NCBI GenBank assembly: GCA_025463785.1 | Contig: JAODBD010000011.1 | Span: forward strand, 62,001-126,000 | Reading direction: 5' to 3' | Source: Glaciihabitans sp. | Lineage (GTDB): Bacteria > Actinomycetota > Actinomycetes > Actinomycetales > Microbacteriaceae | Length of the DNA stretch: 64,000 bases | Part shown: one piece after another, positions 42,781-50,182 of the stretch | How positions within the stretch are numbered: the first letter of the stretch is position 1 | Layout of the letters: each line of letters starts with the position of its first letter | Notes under the pieces: model-generated | Seen by the model: the letters and a program-made list of their open reading frames with translations, nothing else | Database searches by the model: none | Told to the model about the DNA's origin: nothing | Translations under genes and position numbers: made by a program

Positions 42781-43842
42781 CTATCCCACGGGCGGTTTAC
42801 GCGTTCGCGACACGATTAGCACCACGAGGAACGAGACGAACAGCATTTGCCAGATGATCTCGTAGAGGTAGCCCGCGAGGTTCGACGGCAGGAATACCGC
42901 GACGATGATTCCCACGAAGGAAATCGTGAGAATGGTCGCCCATGCAGTGAGCAGCTTGTCAGTGCGAGGGATACTGCGCACGAACCTGCCGAAATATACA
43001 CCGGCCTTCCGGCGGATCCACAACACGTAGGCGACGATGCAGGCGGCAGAGACAACCGCCATGCCGATCGCCCACGCGTGGAGCGAATCGGCGCCAGTGC
43101 TCAACTGGCCGAAGATGTTGAAACCGATCAGCACGGTGATCACGAGCACAACGTTGACGATGCGCAGGGCTCGGAGCGCGGCGACCCGCAGGTTGTATTG
43201 GGCGAGCACTGAGTTGGGGTCGATGGCAAGCATCCCGATGAAACCCGCCGCGGCCCTGCCCGTGTCGCCGCGCCGCATCTCGATGACCGCGAGGTTATTG
43301 CGTGCGGCAGCGTGCTCGGGATTGATGCCAAGCGTGGTCTGGTATTCCTGCGTCGCAAGAGCGACATTGCCCGTCACCGCTGCCACCCTGCCCGCGACGA
43401 AATGCACATCTGCTTCGTTGGGCCCGAGGCGCAGTGCGGCCGCCACTGCCGCGTGCGTCTCGTGTGTGATGTGTTTGGCCGAAGAGTCGGCATTCGCGAC
43501 AGCGACGTGGCTGGCCCACTGGTCTGGCGACACACGCTGCGCAGCACGCGCGGCATCGCGGGCTTCGGAGTGCCTCGCCAGCCTGCCGTACGCGATTGAC
43601 AACATGCGCCAGCCAAATGCGTTGCCGCCATCGAGAGCGACGGCGTGCTCGGCTGCGCCAACGGCGGCCGCGGCGGCCTGCCGACCCTCGCTCACGAGCA
43701 GGTGAGCCTGCGCCAGAAGCCGCAGCGCTACGGCGTCATCGGGGGATTCCGCAACCATCCCGGAAAGGATGCGCAGGGCATCTGCCGGACGATTCGCCTC
43801 GATCAGGAGCCGCGCCATCGTGTGATCGTCGGCACCGTTCAC
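42781..43842 (-). CDS. TPR-containing membrane protein
   Basis: 353 residues: N-terminal tetratricopeptide repeats (ARLLIEANRPADALRILSGM; ALDGGNAFGWRMLSIAYGRL; AATQEYQ..LGINPEHAAARNNLAV-type units to about residue 220), then four predicted membrane helices (RIVNVVLVITVLIGFNIFG; AIGMAVVSAACIVAYVLW; AWATILTISFVGIIVAVFLP; WQMLFVSFLVVLIV). The GTG start overlaps the AAA ATPase stop (GTGA). Both proteins of the pair carry TPRs, suggesting they interact at the membrane, the helices anchoring the ATPase (inference). Function unknown. Confidence 0.8.
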   Translation of the reverse strand: MNGADDHTMARLLIEANRPADALRILSGMVAESPDDAVALRLLAQAHLLVSEGRQAAAAAVGAAEHAVALDGGNAFGWRMLSIAYGRLARHSEARDAARAAQRVSPDQWASHVAVANADSSAKHITHETHAAVAAALRLGPNEADVHFVAGRVAAVTGNVALATQEYQTTLGINPEHAAARNNLAVIEMRRGDTGRAAAGFIGMLAIDPNSVLAQYNLRVAALRALRIVNVVLVITVLIGFNIFGQLSTGADSLHAWAIGMAVVSAACIVAYVLWIRRKAGVYFGRFVRSIPRTDKLLTAWATILTISFVGIIVAVFLPSNLAGYLYEIIWQMLFVSFLVVLIVSRTRKPPVG

Positions 43843-45107
43843 AGGCGCTTGACCTTCTTGAGGTACTCCTTCAACTCTGCGTAGGTGCCGTCTCCATCGC
43901 CAAACAACACGACATTGCGGGCGCTGTCGAGCCAGGAAGAGATGGAAGGCCGCGCCTCCTTCAGGGCACCCTTTACGTCGTTCATGCTGATCAGCCGGGC
44001 AACACCCGAACGCGCGCTGTCCATAAGTGCTCGCTCTGCCGCGACCTCGCAGACGTAGGCGATATCTGCACCGGACAGGCCATCGGATGCGGCGGCCAGC
44101 GCCCCCAGGTTGATCCCCTCGACCGGGCGGCTGGCCAGGTGGCTGCGGAAGATCGCTTCGCGCGCGGGGAGGTCTGGCGGAAGTACGAGCACGGTGCGAT
44201 CGAAACGGCCGGGGCGCCGCAGAGCCGGATCGACATCCCAGGGCTGGTTTGTCGCCGCGAGAACGAACACACCGTCATTGGAGCCATCCACACCGTCGAG
44301 TTCTGTCAGCAACTGGTTGACGGTGCCGCGCATGGCGTTGTTGCGGGTCATGCTCCTGCGTTGGCCCAGCGCATCGATTTCGTCGAGAAACACGACACAG
44401 GGCGCTTCCCTGCGTGCCTGTTGGAAGAGTTCGTGAACGTTACGCTCGCTGTTGCCGATGTAGGGATCGAGGATGTCCGAGAGGCCGACGGAGAGGAATT
44501 TGGCCCCCAGCTCACCCGCGATTGCCCTCGCGATGAAGGTTTTGCCGCATCCCGGCGGGCCGTACATGAGCAGGCCGCCGCGCAGGCTCTTGCCGTAGAG
44601 GGCACGCAATTCCGGATTGCGGAGCGGGGCCAGAAACGCGGAGTTGAGCCGGTCCTTGACGCTCGTCATGCCGCCGACGTCGGCCAGAGTGATGCTCGAG
44701 CGCTCCGTGTCGAACGCCGGGATGCCGGGGGAGCCGTCACCGTCGACGAACATCGGGTCGGCCAGGTCGTCGACCTGGTCTTCCGCCGCTGACCAGTCGA
44801 AGTCCGGGGCAAGCACGTCGGACGCTTCGGGCGTCGAGACTGTGTCGCTGATCGCAGGTAGTGCAGTCTCAGGGGCGACGTCGGGAGCAGATACTGCCGC
44901 GGGAGACTCTGGCGCAAGCGCTTCGGCGATGAGGTGGCGGGCATCCTGATTCTGGGGGGCAAGCTGTAAGACGGCGCCCGCCAGCGAGATCGCCTCATCC
45001 GTCTGGCCGGCCTCAAGCAGGATGCGACCGAGGTGAAGTCTCAGATGGATGTCGTCTGGTGCCGCCTCGATCGCCCGACGAAGAGAAGCAACAAGCGGTT
45101 CGTCCAT
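43839..45107 (-). CDS. AAA+ ATPase with N-terminal TPR
   Basis: 422 residues. An N-terminal TPR-like stretch (HLRLHLGRILLEAGQTDEAI), an acidic/Ala-rich linker (about 65-135) and one classical AAA module related to FtsH/Cdc48: VGGMTSVKDRL, Walker A YGPPGCGKT, the pore-loop position near YIGNSERN, Walker B VVFLDEIDALG, sensor 1 LAATNQP, Arg fingers in RRPGRFDR, sensor 2 GLSGADIAYVC. No protease domain is fused. It is coupled to the TPR membrane gene, so I expect a remodelling or unfolding machine; the client is unknown. Confidence 0.87.
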   Translation of the reverse strand: MDEPLVASLRRAIEAAPDDIHLRLHLGRILLEAGQTDEAISLAGAVLQLAPQNQDARHLIAEALAPESPAAVSAPDVAPETALPAISDTVSTPEASDVLAPDFDWSAAEDQVDDLADPMFVDGDGSPGIPAFDTERSSITLADVGGMTSVKDRLNSAFLAPLRNPELRALYGKSLRGGLLMYGPPGCGKTFIARAIAGELGAKFLSVGLSDILDPYIGNSERNVHELFQQARREAPCVVFLDEIDALGQRRSMTRNNAMRGTVNQLLTELDGVDGSNDGVFVLAATNQPWDVDPALRRPGRFDRTVLVLPPDLPAREAIFRSHLASRPVEGINLGALAAASDGLSGADIAYVCEVAAERALMDSARSGVARLISMNDVKGALKEARPSISSWLDSARNVVLFGDGDGTYAELKEYLKKVKRL

Positions 45108-45164
45108 GGATGGAGCTTAGCCAACCTCGGTTCGCGTGGGCTGAGCACGCCCGCCAACCAAAAT

Positions 45165-45191
45165 GCCCCGACCGCGAGATGCGGCCGGGGC
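45165..45191 (-). terminator. Terminator after the cold-shock gene
   Basis: An 11-bp stem with one mismatch (GCCCCGACCGC at 45165-45175, GCGGCCGGGGC at 45181-45191) and a 5-base loop. TTTTT follows on the plus strand and ATTTT on the minus strand, so it could act both ways; the only known upstream transcript is the cold-shock gene on the minus strand. Confidence 0.75.
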
Positions 45192-45212
45192 TTTTTGTTA
45201 GATCAAATTGAA

Positions 45213-45416
45213 TCAGATGGGGCGGATGTTCTCGGCCTGAGGACCCTTCGGGCCCTGAGCAACCTCAAACTCAACCTTCTGGTTCTCGTCGAGCGAGCGG
45301 TAGCCGCTCGTCGCGATTGCAGAGTAGTGCGCGAATACATCCGCGCTGCCGTCTTCGGGGGAAATGAATCCAAAACCCTTTTCAGCGTTGAACCATTTGA
45401 CAGTACCTGTTGCCAT
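45213..45416 (-). CDS. cspA: Cold-shock protein, CspA family
   Basis: 67-residue single OB-fold protein that binds single-stranded RNA/DNA. RNP1 (KGFGFI) and RNP2 (DVFAHYSAI) are intact, with the start [12 protein letters not shown] and end [16 protein letters not shown] lies 8 bp before the ATG at 45416. The 165 bp up to the sigma-factor gene probably hold its promoter and a long leader, as is usual for cold-shock mRNAs. Confidence 0.97.
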   Translation of the reverse strand: MATGTVKWFNAEKGFGFISPEDGSADVFAHYSAIATSGYRSLDENQKVEFEVAQGPKGPQAENIRPI

Positions 45417-45581
45417 GCTGTGTGACTCCTTGTTAATGCATTCGGTCGGTCCCGAATACCGGAGCCTCTCAGTTACCGCACGACAGAGCGCGATAATGCA
45501 CGGCTAACACTAGTGCAGAAGCACATTTGCGCGATACCCACAACCAAAATCGTGATATGGCGCCGAAATAATGCTCGACTT

Positions 45582-46142
45582 TCACGCGACCGCCAACTCC
45601 TCGCGCAACCGACTGATTCCGGCGCGGATCCGCGTTTTCACCGTTCCGACCGGGATGTGCAGGATCTCCGCGACCTCGGTATGGCTGTAGCCCGCGAGGT
45701 GCGCAAGCGTGACCGCCTGGCGCTGTGTCACGGGGAGATGGCCGAGGGCCAGGCCGACTCGCTCGTTCGCCAGGCGCAGTTCGACGACCTCTGCGATGTC
45801 ATCCGCCGGCTCGACCAGCTGGCGCATGCCGATCCTGAGCTCGCGCGCAGCGCGCGCCTCGGAGGAGCGAACCCGGTCAACCGAGCGGCCGTGAGTCTTG
45901 CGAAGTACCCAGCCGACGCCACTGCCACGGTCAGCATCGAAACGGGATGCCTGCTGCCAGACCTCAAGGAACACCTCCTGCGCGACCTCCTCGGCCTGCC
46001 CCTCATCACGCAGCACGCGTGTCGCGAGCCCGATGACTCGTGGCATCATCCGATCGTAGAGTTCGCCGAAGGCGGGCTGGTCGCCATTCGCGACGCGCTC
46101 GAGGAGTGACGCTTCACGTTCTGTTACGGGCACAGCAGGCAC
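45582..46142 (-). CDS. sigK: ECF sigma factor, SigK-like
   Basis: Extracytoplasmic-function sigma factor of 186 residues. Region 2 (AFGELYDRMMPRVIGLATRV, QEVFLEVWQQASRFD) and region 4 (LPVTQRQAVTLAHLAGYSH, TEVAEILHIPVGTVKTRIR) are clear; the overall pattern is SigK-like. GTG 46142 is chosen as it follows a TGAGG ribosome site; in-frame GTG codons lie either side. SigK factors normally precede an anti-sigma gene (RskA), but the next gene here is cspA, so it may be free of local anti-sigma control. Confidence 0.88.
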   Translation of the reverse strand: MPAVPVTEREASLLERVANGDQPAFGELYDRMMPRVIGLATRVLRDEGQAEEVAQEVFLEVWQQASRFDADRGSGVGWVLRKTHGRSVDRVRSSEARAARELRIGMRQLVEPADDIAEVVELRLANERVGLALGHLPVTQRQAVTLAHLAGYSHTEVAEILHIPVGTVKTRIRAGISRLREELAVA

Positions 46143-46338
46143 GGGAGACCTCACTTCGAATAGCCCAGGTCGGGTAATAAATACACACAGCGTGAACACA
46201 CGCGGGGTGAACTCACACAGAGAGACCGAGGGGAGCGTCGGCTATGACGCCATTTCGAGAAAATTCCGGTCGCCGCAGTGTTGTTCGCCGGACTGTGGTT
46301 CCCCCACCCGGGTCGTTCCCCATCCGGGGACCGCTGAT

Positions 46339-47802
46339 TCACCAGCCGGACGGCTTGTAGTCCTTCAGGAAGACGCCGTGCACATCGACGCCGGCTTCGC
46401 CCTGCACGATCGGGTCGTAGACGCGCGCCGCGCCGTCCACGAGGTCGAGTGGGGCGTGGAAACCTTCTTCGGCCAGGCGCACCTTGGTCGGGTGTGGGCG
46501 CTCGTCGGTGATCCAGCCGGTGTCGACGCTGGTCATCAGGATGCCGTCGGTCTCGAACATCTCGCCCGCGCTCGTGCGCGTGAGCATGTTCAGTGCCGCC
46601 TTCGCCATGTTGGTATGGGGATGCCCCGGACCCTTGTACCGGCGCGAAAACACTCCCTCCATGGCCGAGACGTTGACGACATACTTGCGCCGAGCGGTTG
46701 ACGCGGCCATGGCCGGACGCAGCCGACTGATGAGCAAAAACGGCGCGGTCGTGTTGGCAAGTTGTACTTCGAGCATCTCGAGCGGATCGACCTGCTCGAC
46801 ATTCTGGGTCCAGCTGTTGACGTGATGTGTGTCTGGCACCAGGCCGCCCGCGTCGATAGCGGTGCCGGCAGCGAGCCGATCGAGCGAAGTCGACCCCGCT
46901 GCGAGAGCGTCTGCGGTGAGGCGGTCGGCTTTCGCTGCGGCCGCCGCCAGGATCGGATGACTGGCAACGGATGCCGCCAGCGCCTCCGGGTGGGCGTCAT
47001 TGGTGTGGCCGAACGTGAGCAACTCCGGCAGCGGGCCCTCCGGCAGCGGCGCAAGCTCCGCCTCGGCCAGCGGCGCGTACGCACCGGGGGAGCGACGCAC
47101 GGTCTGCGCCGCGTTGTTGATCAGGATGTCGAGCGGCCCGGCTTCGCTCACGGCATCAGCCAGGCCGATGACCTGTGCCGGGTCCCGTAGGTCGATCCCA
47201 ACGACGCGGAGCCGATGGAGCCACTCTGCGGAGTCGGGCAGGCCTGCGAAACGACGCACGGCATCCCGTGGAAACCGCGTCGTGATCGTCGTGTGGGCGC
47301 CATCCCGAAGCAGGCGTAGCGCGATGTACATGCCGATTTTCGCGCGACCACCGGTGAGGAGCGCACGTTTGCCGGTGAGGTCGGTACGGGCGTCGCGCTT
47401 GGTGTGGCTCATGGCGGCGCAGTCCGGACAAAGTTGATGATAAAACGAGTCGACCTGCGTGTAGTGCTGCTTGCAGATGTAGCAGGCGCGGGACTTCATG
47501 AGCGTTCCAGCGACCGGAGCCGTAGTCGAAGTGGCGAGTGCGATGCCACGGGTCTCGTCGTCGATCCGGTCTGCGGCGCCGGTCGCCGTCGCGGCGACGA
47601 CCTCGCGATCGGCATCGGCGATCTGCGCTCGCAACTCGAGTCGCCGCGCGCGCTTGACCGACTTGAACATTGCCGCGGTTGCGTGGCGCACCCTGGTGAA
47701 GTCGGGATGCGTTTCGTCAAGTTCGTGTAGCTGCGCAAGCACTTCGAGTGTGATCGCAAGGCGTTCTGGGTCGATGCCGCCCGTCTCGTCCGCTGAAGTC
47801 AC
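46339..47802 (-). CDS. SDR oxidoreductase with N-terminal zinc-ribbon-like domain
   Basis: 487 residues. Residues 1-100 are helical, then a four-Cys cluster (CYICKQHYTQ..., YHQLCPDC) looks like a zinc ribbon, followed by a Rossmann SDR domain from about 140 (ALLTGGRAKIGMYIALRLL, LDILINNAAQT). The catalytic stretch reads VNVSAMEGVFSRR then HPHTNMAKAALNML: Ser and Lys are kept, but the position of the usual Tyr of YxxxK is Thr. The protein also has a long insert between the NNA motif and the active site. It may be an atypical or non-catalytic subfamily. Nearest downstream gene is sigK, 196 bp away. Confidence 0.82.
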   Translation of the reverse strand: MTSADETGGIDPERLAITLEVLAQLHELDETHPDFTRVRHATAAMFKSVKRARRLELRAQIADADREVVAATATGAADRIDDETRGIALATSTTAPVAGTLMKSRACYICKQHYTQVDSFYHQLCPDCAAMSHTKRDARTDLTGKRALLTGGRAKIGMYIALRLLRDGAHTTITTRFPRDAVRRFAGLPDSAEWLHRLRVVGIDLRDPAQVIGLADAVSEAGPLDILINNAAQTVRRSPGAYAPLAEAELAPLPEGPLPELLTFGHTNDAHPEALAASVASHPILAAAAAKADRLTADALAAGSTSLDRLAAGTAIDAGGLVPDTHHVNSWTQNVEQVDPLEMLEVQLANTTAPFLLISRLRPAMAASTARRKYVVNVSAMEGVFSRRYKGPGHPHTNMAKAALNMLTRTSAGEMFETDGILMTSVDTGWITDERPHPTKVRLAEEGFHAPLDLVDGAARVYDPIVQGEAGVDVHGVFLKDYKPSGW

Positions 47803-47810
47803 ACGAAATT

Positions 47811-48368
47811 CTACGTCGGCCAGCTCTCGAGCATGACCTGCAGTCCCGCGATGAGACGTGCGAAGCTGCGGTCGAGGTCGGGCAGGCCGAACGCGCCAGC
47901 GGCATCAAGGGCTACGAAACCGTGCAGCGTTGCGCGCAGCATGCGGGTCGCGTCGATCGCGGCCGCGCCGGTGAGGCCGTAGCCATTGAGCGCGTCGAGT
48001 ACGACCTGTATCGCGCGTTCGCTCGCCGCGAGGTCAGCAGCATCGTCAGGCACTGGCGCTCGCAGTGTTGTCGCGTAGCGGCCGGGATGCTCGGTAGCCC
48101 AGCGGCGATAAGCCCAGGCGATCGCCTCGACCGCGTCCGCGCGAGCCCTACCGACGCTCGCTCTGCCGAGGACATCGGCGAGCTCGTTCTTGGCGCGCGT
48201 CGCGATGAGCTGCTGGAGGGCATCCGATCCGGCGACGTGCTTGTACAGGCTCGGTACCCGCACGCCCAGTCGCGCCGCGATCGCCGCGAGCGTCACAACG
48301 CCCCCCTCGTCGGCGAGCTGCTCGGCTTCCTCGACGACGCGGCCCTCACTGAGCCCCGCCCTAGGCAC
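47811..48368 (-). CDS. TetR-family regulator with WHG-type C-domain
   Basis: 185 residues. The TetR helix-turn-helix is VVTLAAIAARLGVRVPSLYKHV. The C-terminal domain (AYRRWATEHPGRYATTLRAP, MLRATLHGFVALDAAGAFGL) fits the TetR C-terminal WHG type. The GTG start overlaps the end of the upstream hydrolase gene by 8 bp, so the two are one operon. It probably binds the TTAGC repeats at 49180-49221 ahead of the hydrolase. Confidence 0.9.
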   Translation of the reverse strand: MPRAGLSEGRVVEEAEQLADEGGVVTLAAIAARLGVRVPSLYKHVAGSDALQQLIATRAKNELADVLGRASVGRARADAVEAIAWAYRRWATEHPGRYATTLRAPVPDDAADLAASERAIQVVLDALNGYGLTGAAAIDATRMLRATLHGFVALDAAGAFGLPDLDRSFARLIAGLQVMLESWPT

Positions 48369-49167
48369 GAACGACCGACTCGAGAAACTCGATGACGGCG
48401 GGGTTCACGATGTCGGGGCGCTGGGACTGCGGATAGTGACCCGACTCCGTCACCATGAGAACGGTTCCGTTCAGTTGCCCCGCGATCCAATAGGCCTCGT
48501 CGGCGGGCTTCGGGAAGTCGGGATCGAGTTCGCCCATGACCACCAGAGTGGGGGCGGACACCTTTCCGAGGACGGCCTCCGCTGGGTCGTGCGTCGTGTG
48601 CGTCGTTTTCGAGAATGTCGTTGCATAGCCGCGACGCTTCATCGCCGCGTTCGCCTGCGCGGCAAACTCGGCCTGGTCTGCAGGCTTTCGGCCGGCGTAG
48701 AGCGAGGGCAGGTAGGTCTTCCAGACGGGGGCTGCCCAGAGTGGCGCTGTCGCGATCTTCATGAGTGCCCCCAGAAGGGCGTTCATCTTCGGTTCGCGCA
48801 CGAATGGCCCGACCAGCACGAGGGCGCTCACAAGCTCGGGGCGCCGAGCGGCAGCAATGACACCAGCGGCTGCGCCCATCGAGTTGCCGACGACGGTTGC
48901 GGGGCCGCCCAGGTGCTCACTCAGGGCCACGATGTCGCTCGCCTCGGCTTCATCGTCAAAGCTCGCGAAGGTCGTATCGCTCTCGCCGTGACCCCGGAGG
49001 TCGAACGTTGCGACCCGGTAACCGGCCGCAACGAGCGCGGGCACCAGGTAGCGAAAGGTCTGGCGGATGTCACCCATCCCCGGCGCGCAGATCACGAGCG
49101 GCCCGGCCCCCTGTACGTCGTAAGCAATGCGCCCGCCGTCTCGCTGAAGCGTGCGTGTGTCTGTCAT
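48361..49167 (-). CDS. Alpha/beta-fold hydrolase
   Basis: 268 residues. The HG-like oxyanion region is CAPGMGDIR, then ATFDLRGHGESD, the nucleophile elbow GNSMGAA (GxSxG), the acid in VVMGELDPDFP and the catalytic His in ESGHYPQSQ. This is the signature of small esterases, haloperoxidases or lactonases; the substrate is unknown. ATG 49167 is chosen since the operator-like repeats lie upstream of it. Co-transcribed with the following TetR gene. Confidence 0.92.
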   Translation of the reverse strand: MTDTRTLQRDGGRIAYDVQGAGPLVICAPGMGDIRQTFRYLVPALVAAGYRVATFDLRGHGESDTTFASFDDEAEASDIVALSEHLGGPATVVGNSMGAAAGVIAAARRPELVSALVLVGPFVREPKMNALLGALMKIATAPLWAAPVWKTYLPSLYAGRKPADQAEFAAQANAAMKRRGYATTFSKTTHTTHDPAEAVLGKVSAPTLVVMGELDPDFPKPADEAYWIAGQLNGTVLMVTESGHYPQSQRPDIVNPAVIEFLESVVRA

Positions 49168-49179
49168 GGTCTCGTCTCG

Positions 49180-49221
49180 TTGGCTAATTGGCATAACCGC
49201 AAAGCTAATACTGTTAGCCAA
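49180..49221. promoter_or_regulatory. Inverted TTGGCTAA repeats, probable TetR operator
   Basis: TTGGCTAA (49180-49187) and TTAGCCAA (49214-49221) are a perfect 8-bp inverted pair, and inside it GCTAA-N5-TTAGC (49204-49218) forms a second, tighter palindrome. The site lies between the divergent hydrolase/TetR operon and the nucleoside hydrolase gene. Confidence 0.55.
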
Positions 49222-49255
49222 ATAATGCAAGCGCTAAATGTGGCACGGTTGACGC

Positions 49256-50182
49256 ATGCCCAAGAAGCTCATTCTCGATTGTGACCCCGGCCTCGACGAC
49301 GCACTCGCTCTGCTGCTCGCGCACGGCGATTCCGATCTCGAACTCGTGGCCGTGACCACCGTCGGTGGTAACGTCTCGCTCGCGAATACGACACGGAACG
49401 CGCTGCAGCTGCGCGAGTACTTCGGTTTCGACGATGTGCCGGTGGCAGCGGGCGCGGCGGGACCCTTGACGGGGCCGGTCGTCGACGCCGCGTATGTGCA
49501 CGGGGCCAGCGGCCTCGGGAACGTGACGCTGGCCGAGCCGAGGCTTGCGGCATCCGAAATCCCGGCCGTCGACCTCATTATCAGCACGCTGGCCGAAGCA
49601 CCCGGCACGATTCACCTGGTTGCCACTGGCCCGCTCACCAACATCGCGCTCGCGCTTCGCAAGGAGCCGCGCATCGTCGACTGGGCCGCATCGTTCATCA
49701 TCATGGGCGGGTCGTACACCCGCGGTAATACGACGCCGTCGGCCGAATTCAACATCTACGCAGATCCGGATGCCGCTGCCGAAGTATTCCGGGCCGGCTG
49801 GACGGTGGTCATGGTCGGGCTCGACCTCACGCTGCAGGCCGTCGTCAACGAGCCGATCGTGGCGCGCATGCACGCCCTGGGTTCGCTCGGCACCGACCTC
49901 GTTGCGCCGCTCGCCACCTTCTGGACCAACCCGCTCGACGACGACTGGGACGGCCAGGCGCTGCACGACGTCTGCGCGGTTGCCTACCTGGCCCGCACCG
50001 ACCTCTTCGTGTCGAAGCCCGCACGGGTCGAGGTCGAGACGACGGGAGAGTTCACTCGCGGCATGACGGTGGTCGACTTCCACTCGACGAGCCCCAACGC
50101 GATAGTGCCGACGAAGCTCGATGTCGCCCGGTTCTGGGACTACGTTCACGACGCCTGGGGCACTGTGACGCCGCATGGCTGA
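49256..50182 (+). CDS. Nucleoside hydrolase, IU family
   Basis: 308-residue N-ribohydrolase for nucleoside salvage. The Ca-binding DxDxGxDD motif (LDCDPGLDDALA), VTTVGGNVSL, HLVATGPLTNIALAL and the MGGSY-containing block (IIMGGSYTRGNTTPSAEFNI, followed by ADPDAA) are intact, as is the late catalytic region LHDVCAVAYL. ATG 49256. Its last 8 bp overlap the helicase gene start, hinting at co-expression. Confidence 0.95.
   Translation: MPKKLILDCDPGLDDALALLLAHGDSDLELVAVTTVGGNVSLANTTRNALQLREYFGFDDVPVAAGAAGPLTGPVVDAAYVHGASGLGNVTLAEPRLAASEIPAVDLIISTLAEAPGTIHLVATGPLTNIALALRKEPRIVDWAASFIIMGGSYTRGNTTPSAEFNIYADPDAAAEVFRAGWTVVMVGLDLTLQAVVNEPIVARMHALGSLGTDLVAPLATFWTNPLDDDWDGQALHDVCAVAYLARTDLFVSKPARVEVETTGEFTRGMTVVDFHSTSPNAIVPTKLDVARFWDYVHDAWGTVTPHG

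Noticed and set aside
45165-45196. Plus-strand terminator with TTTTT run
   Set aside because: No plus-strand gene ends before it; it is better placed as the cspA terminator on the minus strand.
45513-46109. 198-codon plus-strand frame opposite the sigma-factor gene
   Set aside because: Antisense to an intact ECF sigma factor with regions 2 and 4.
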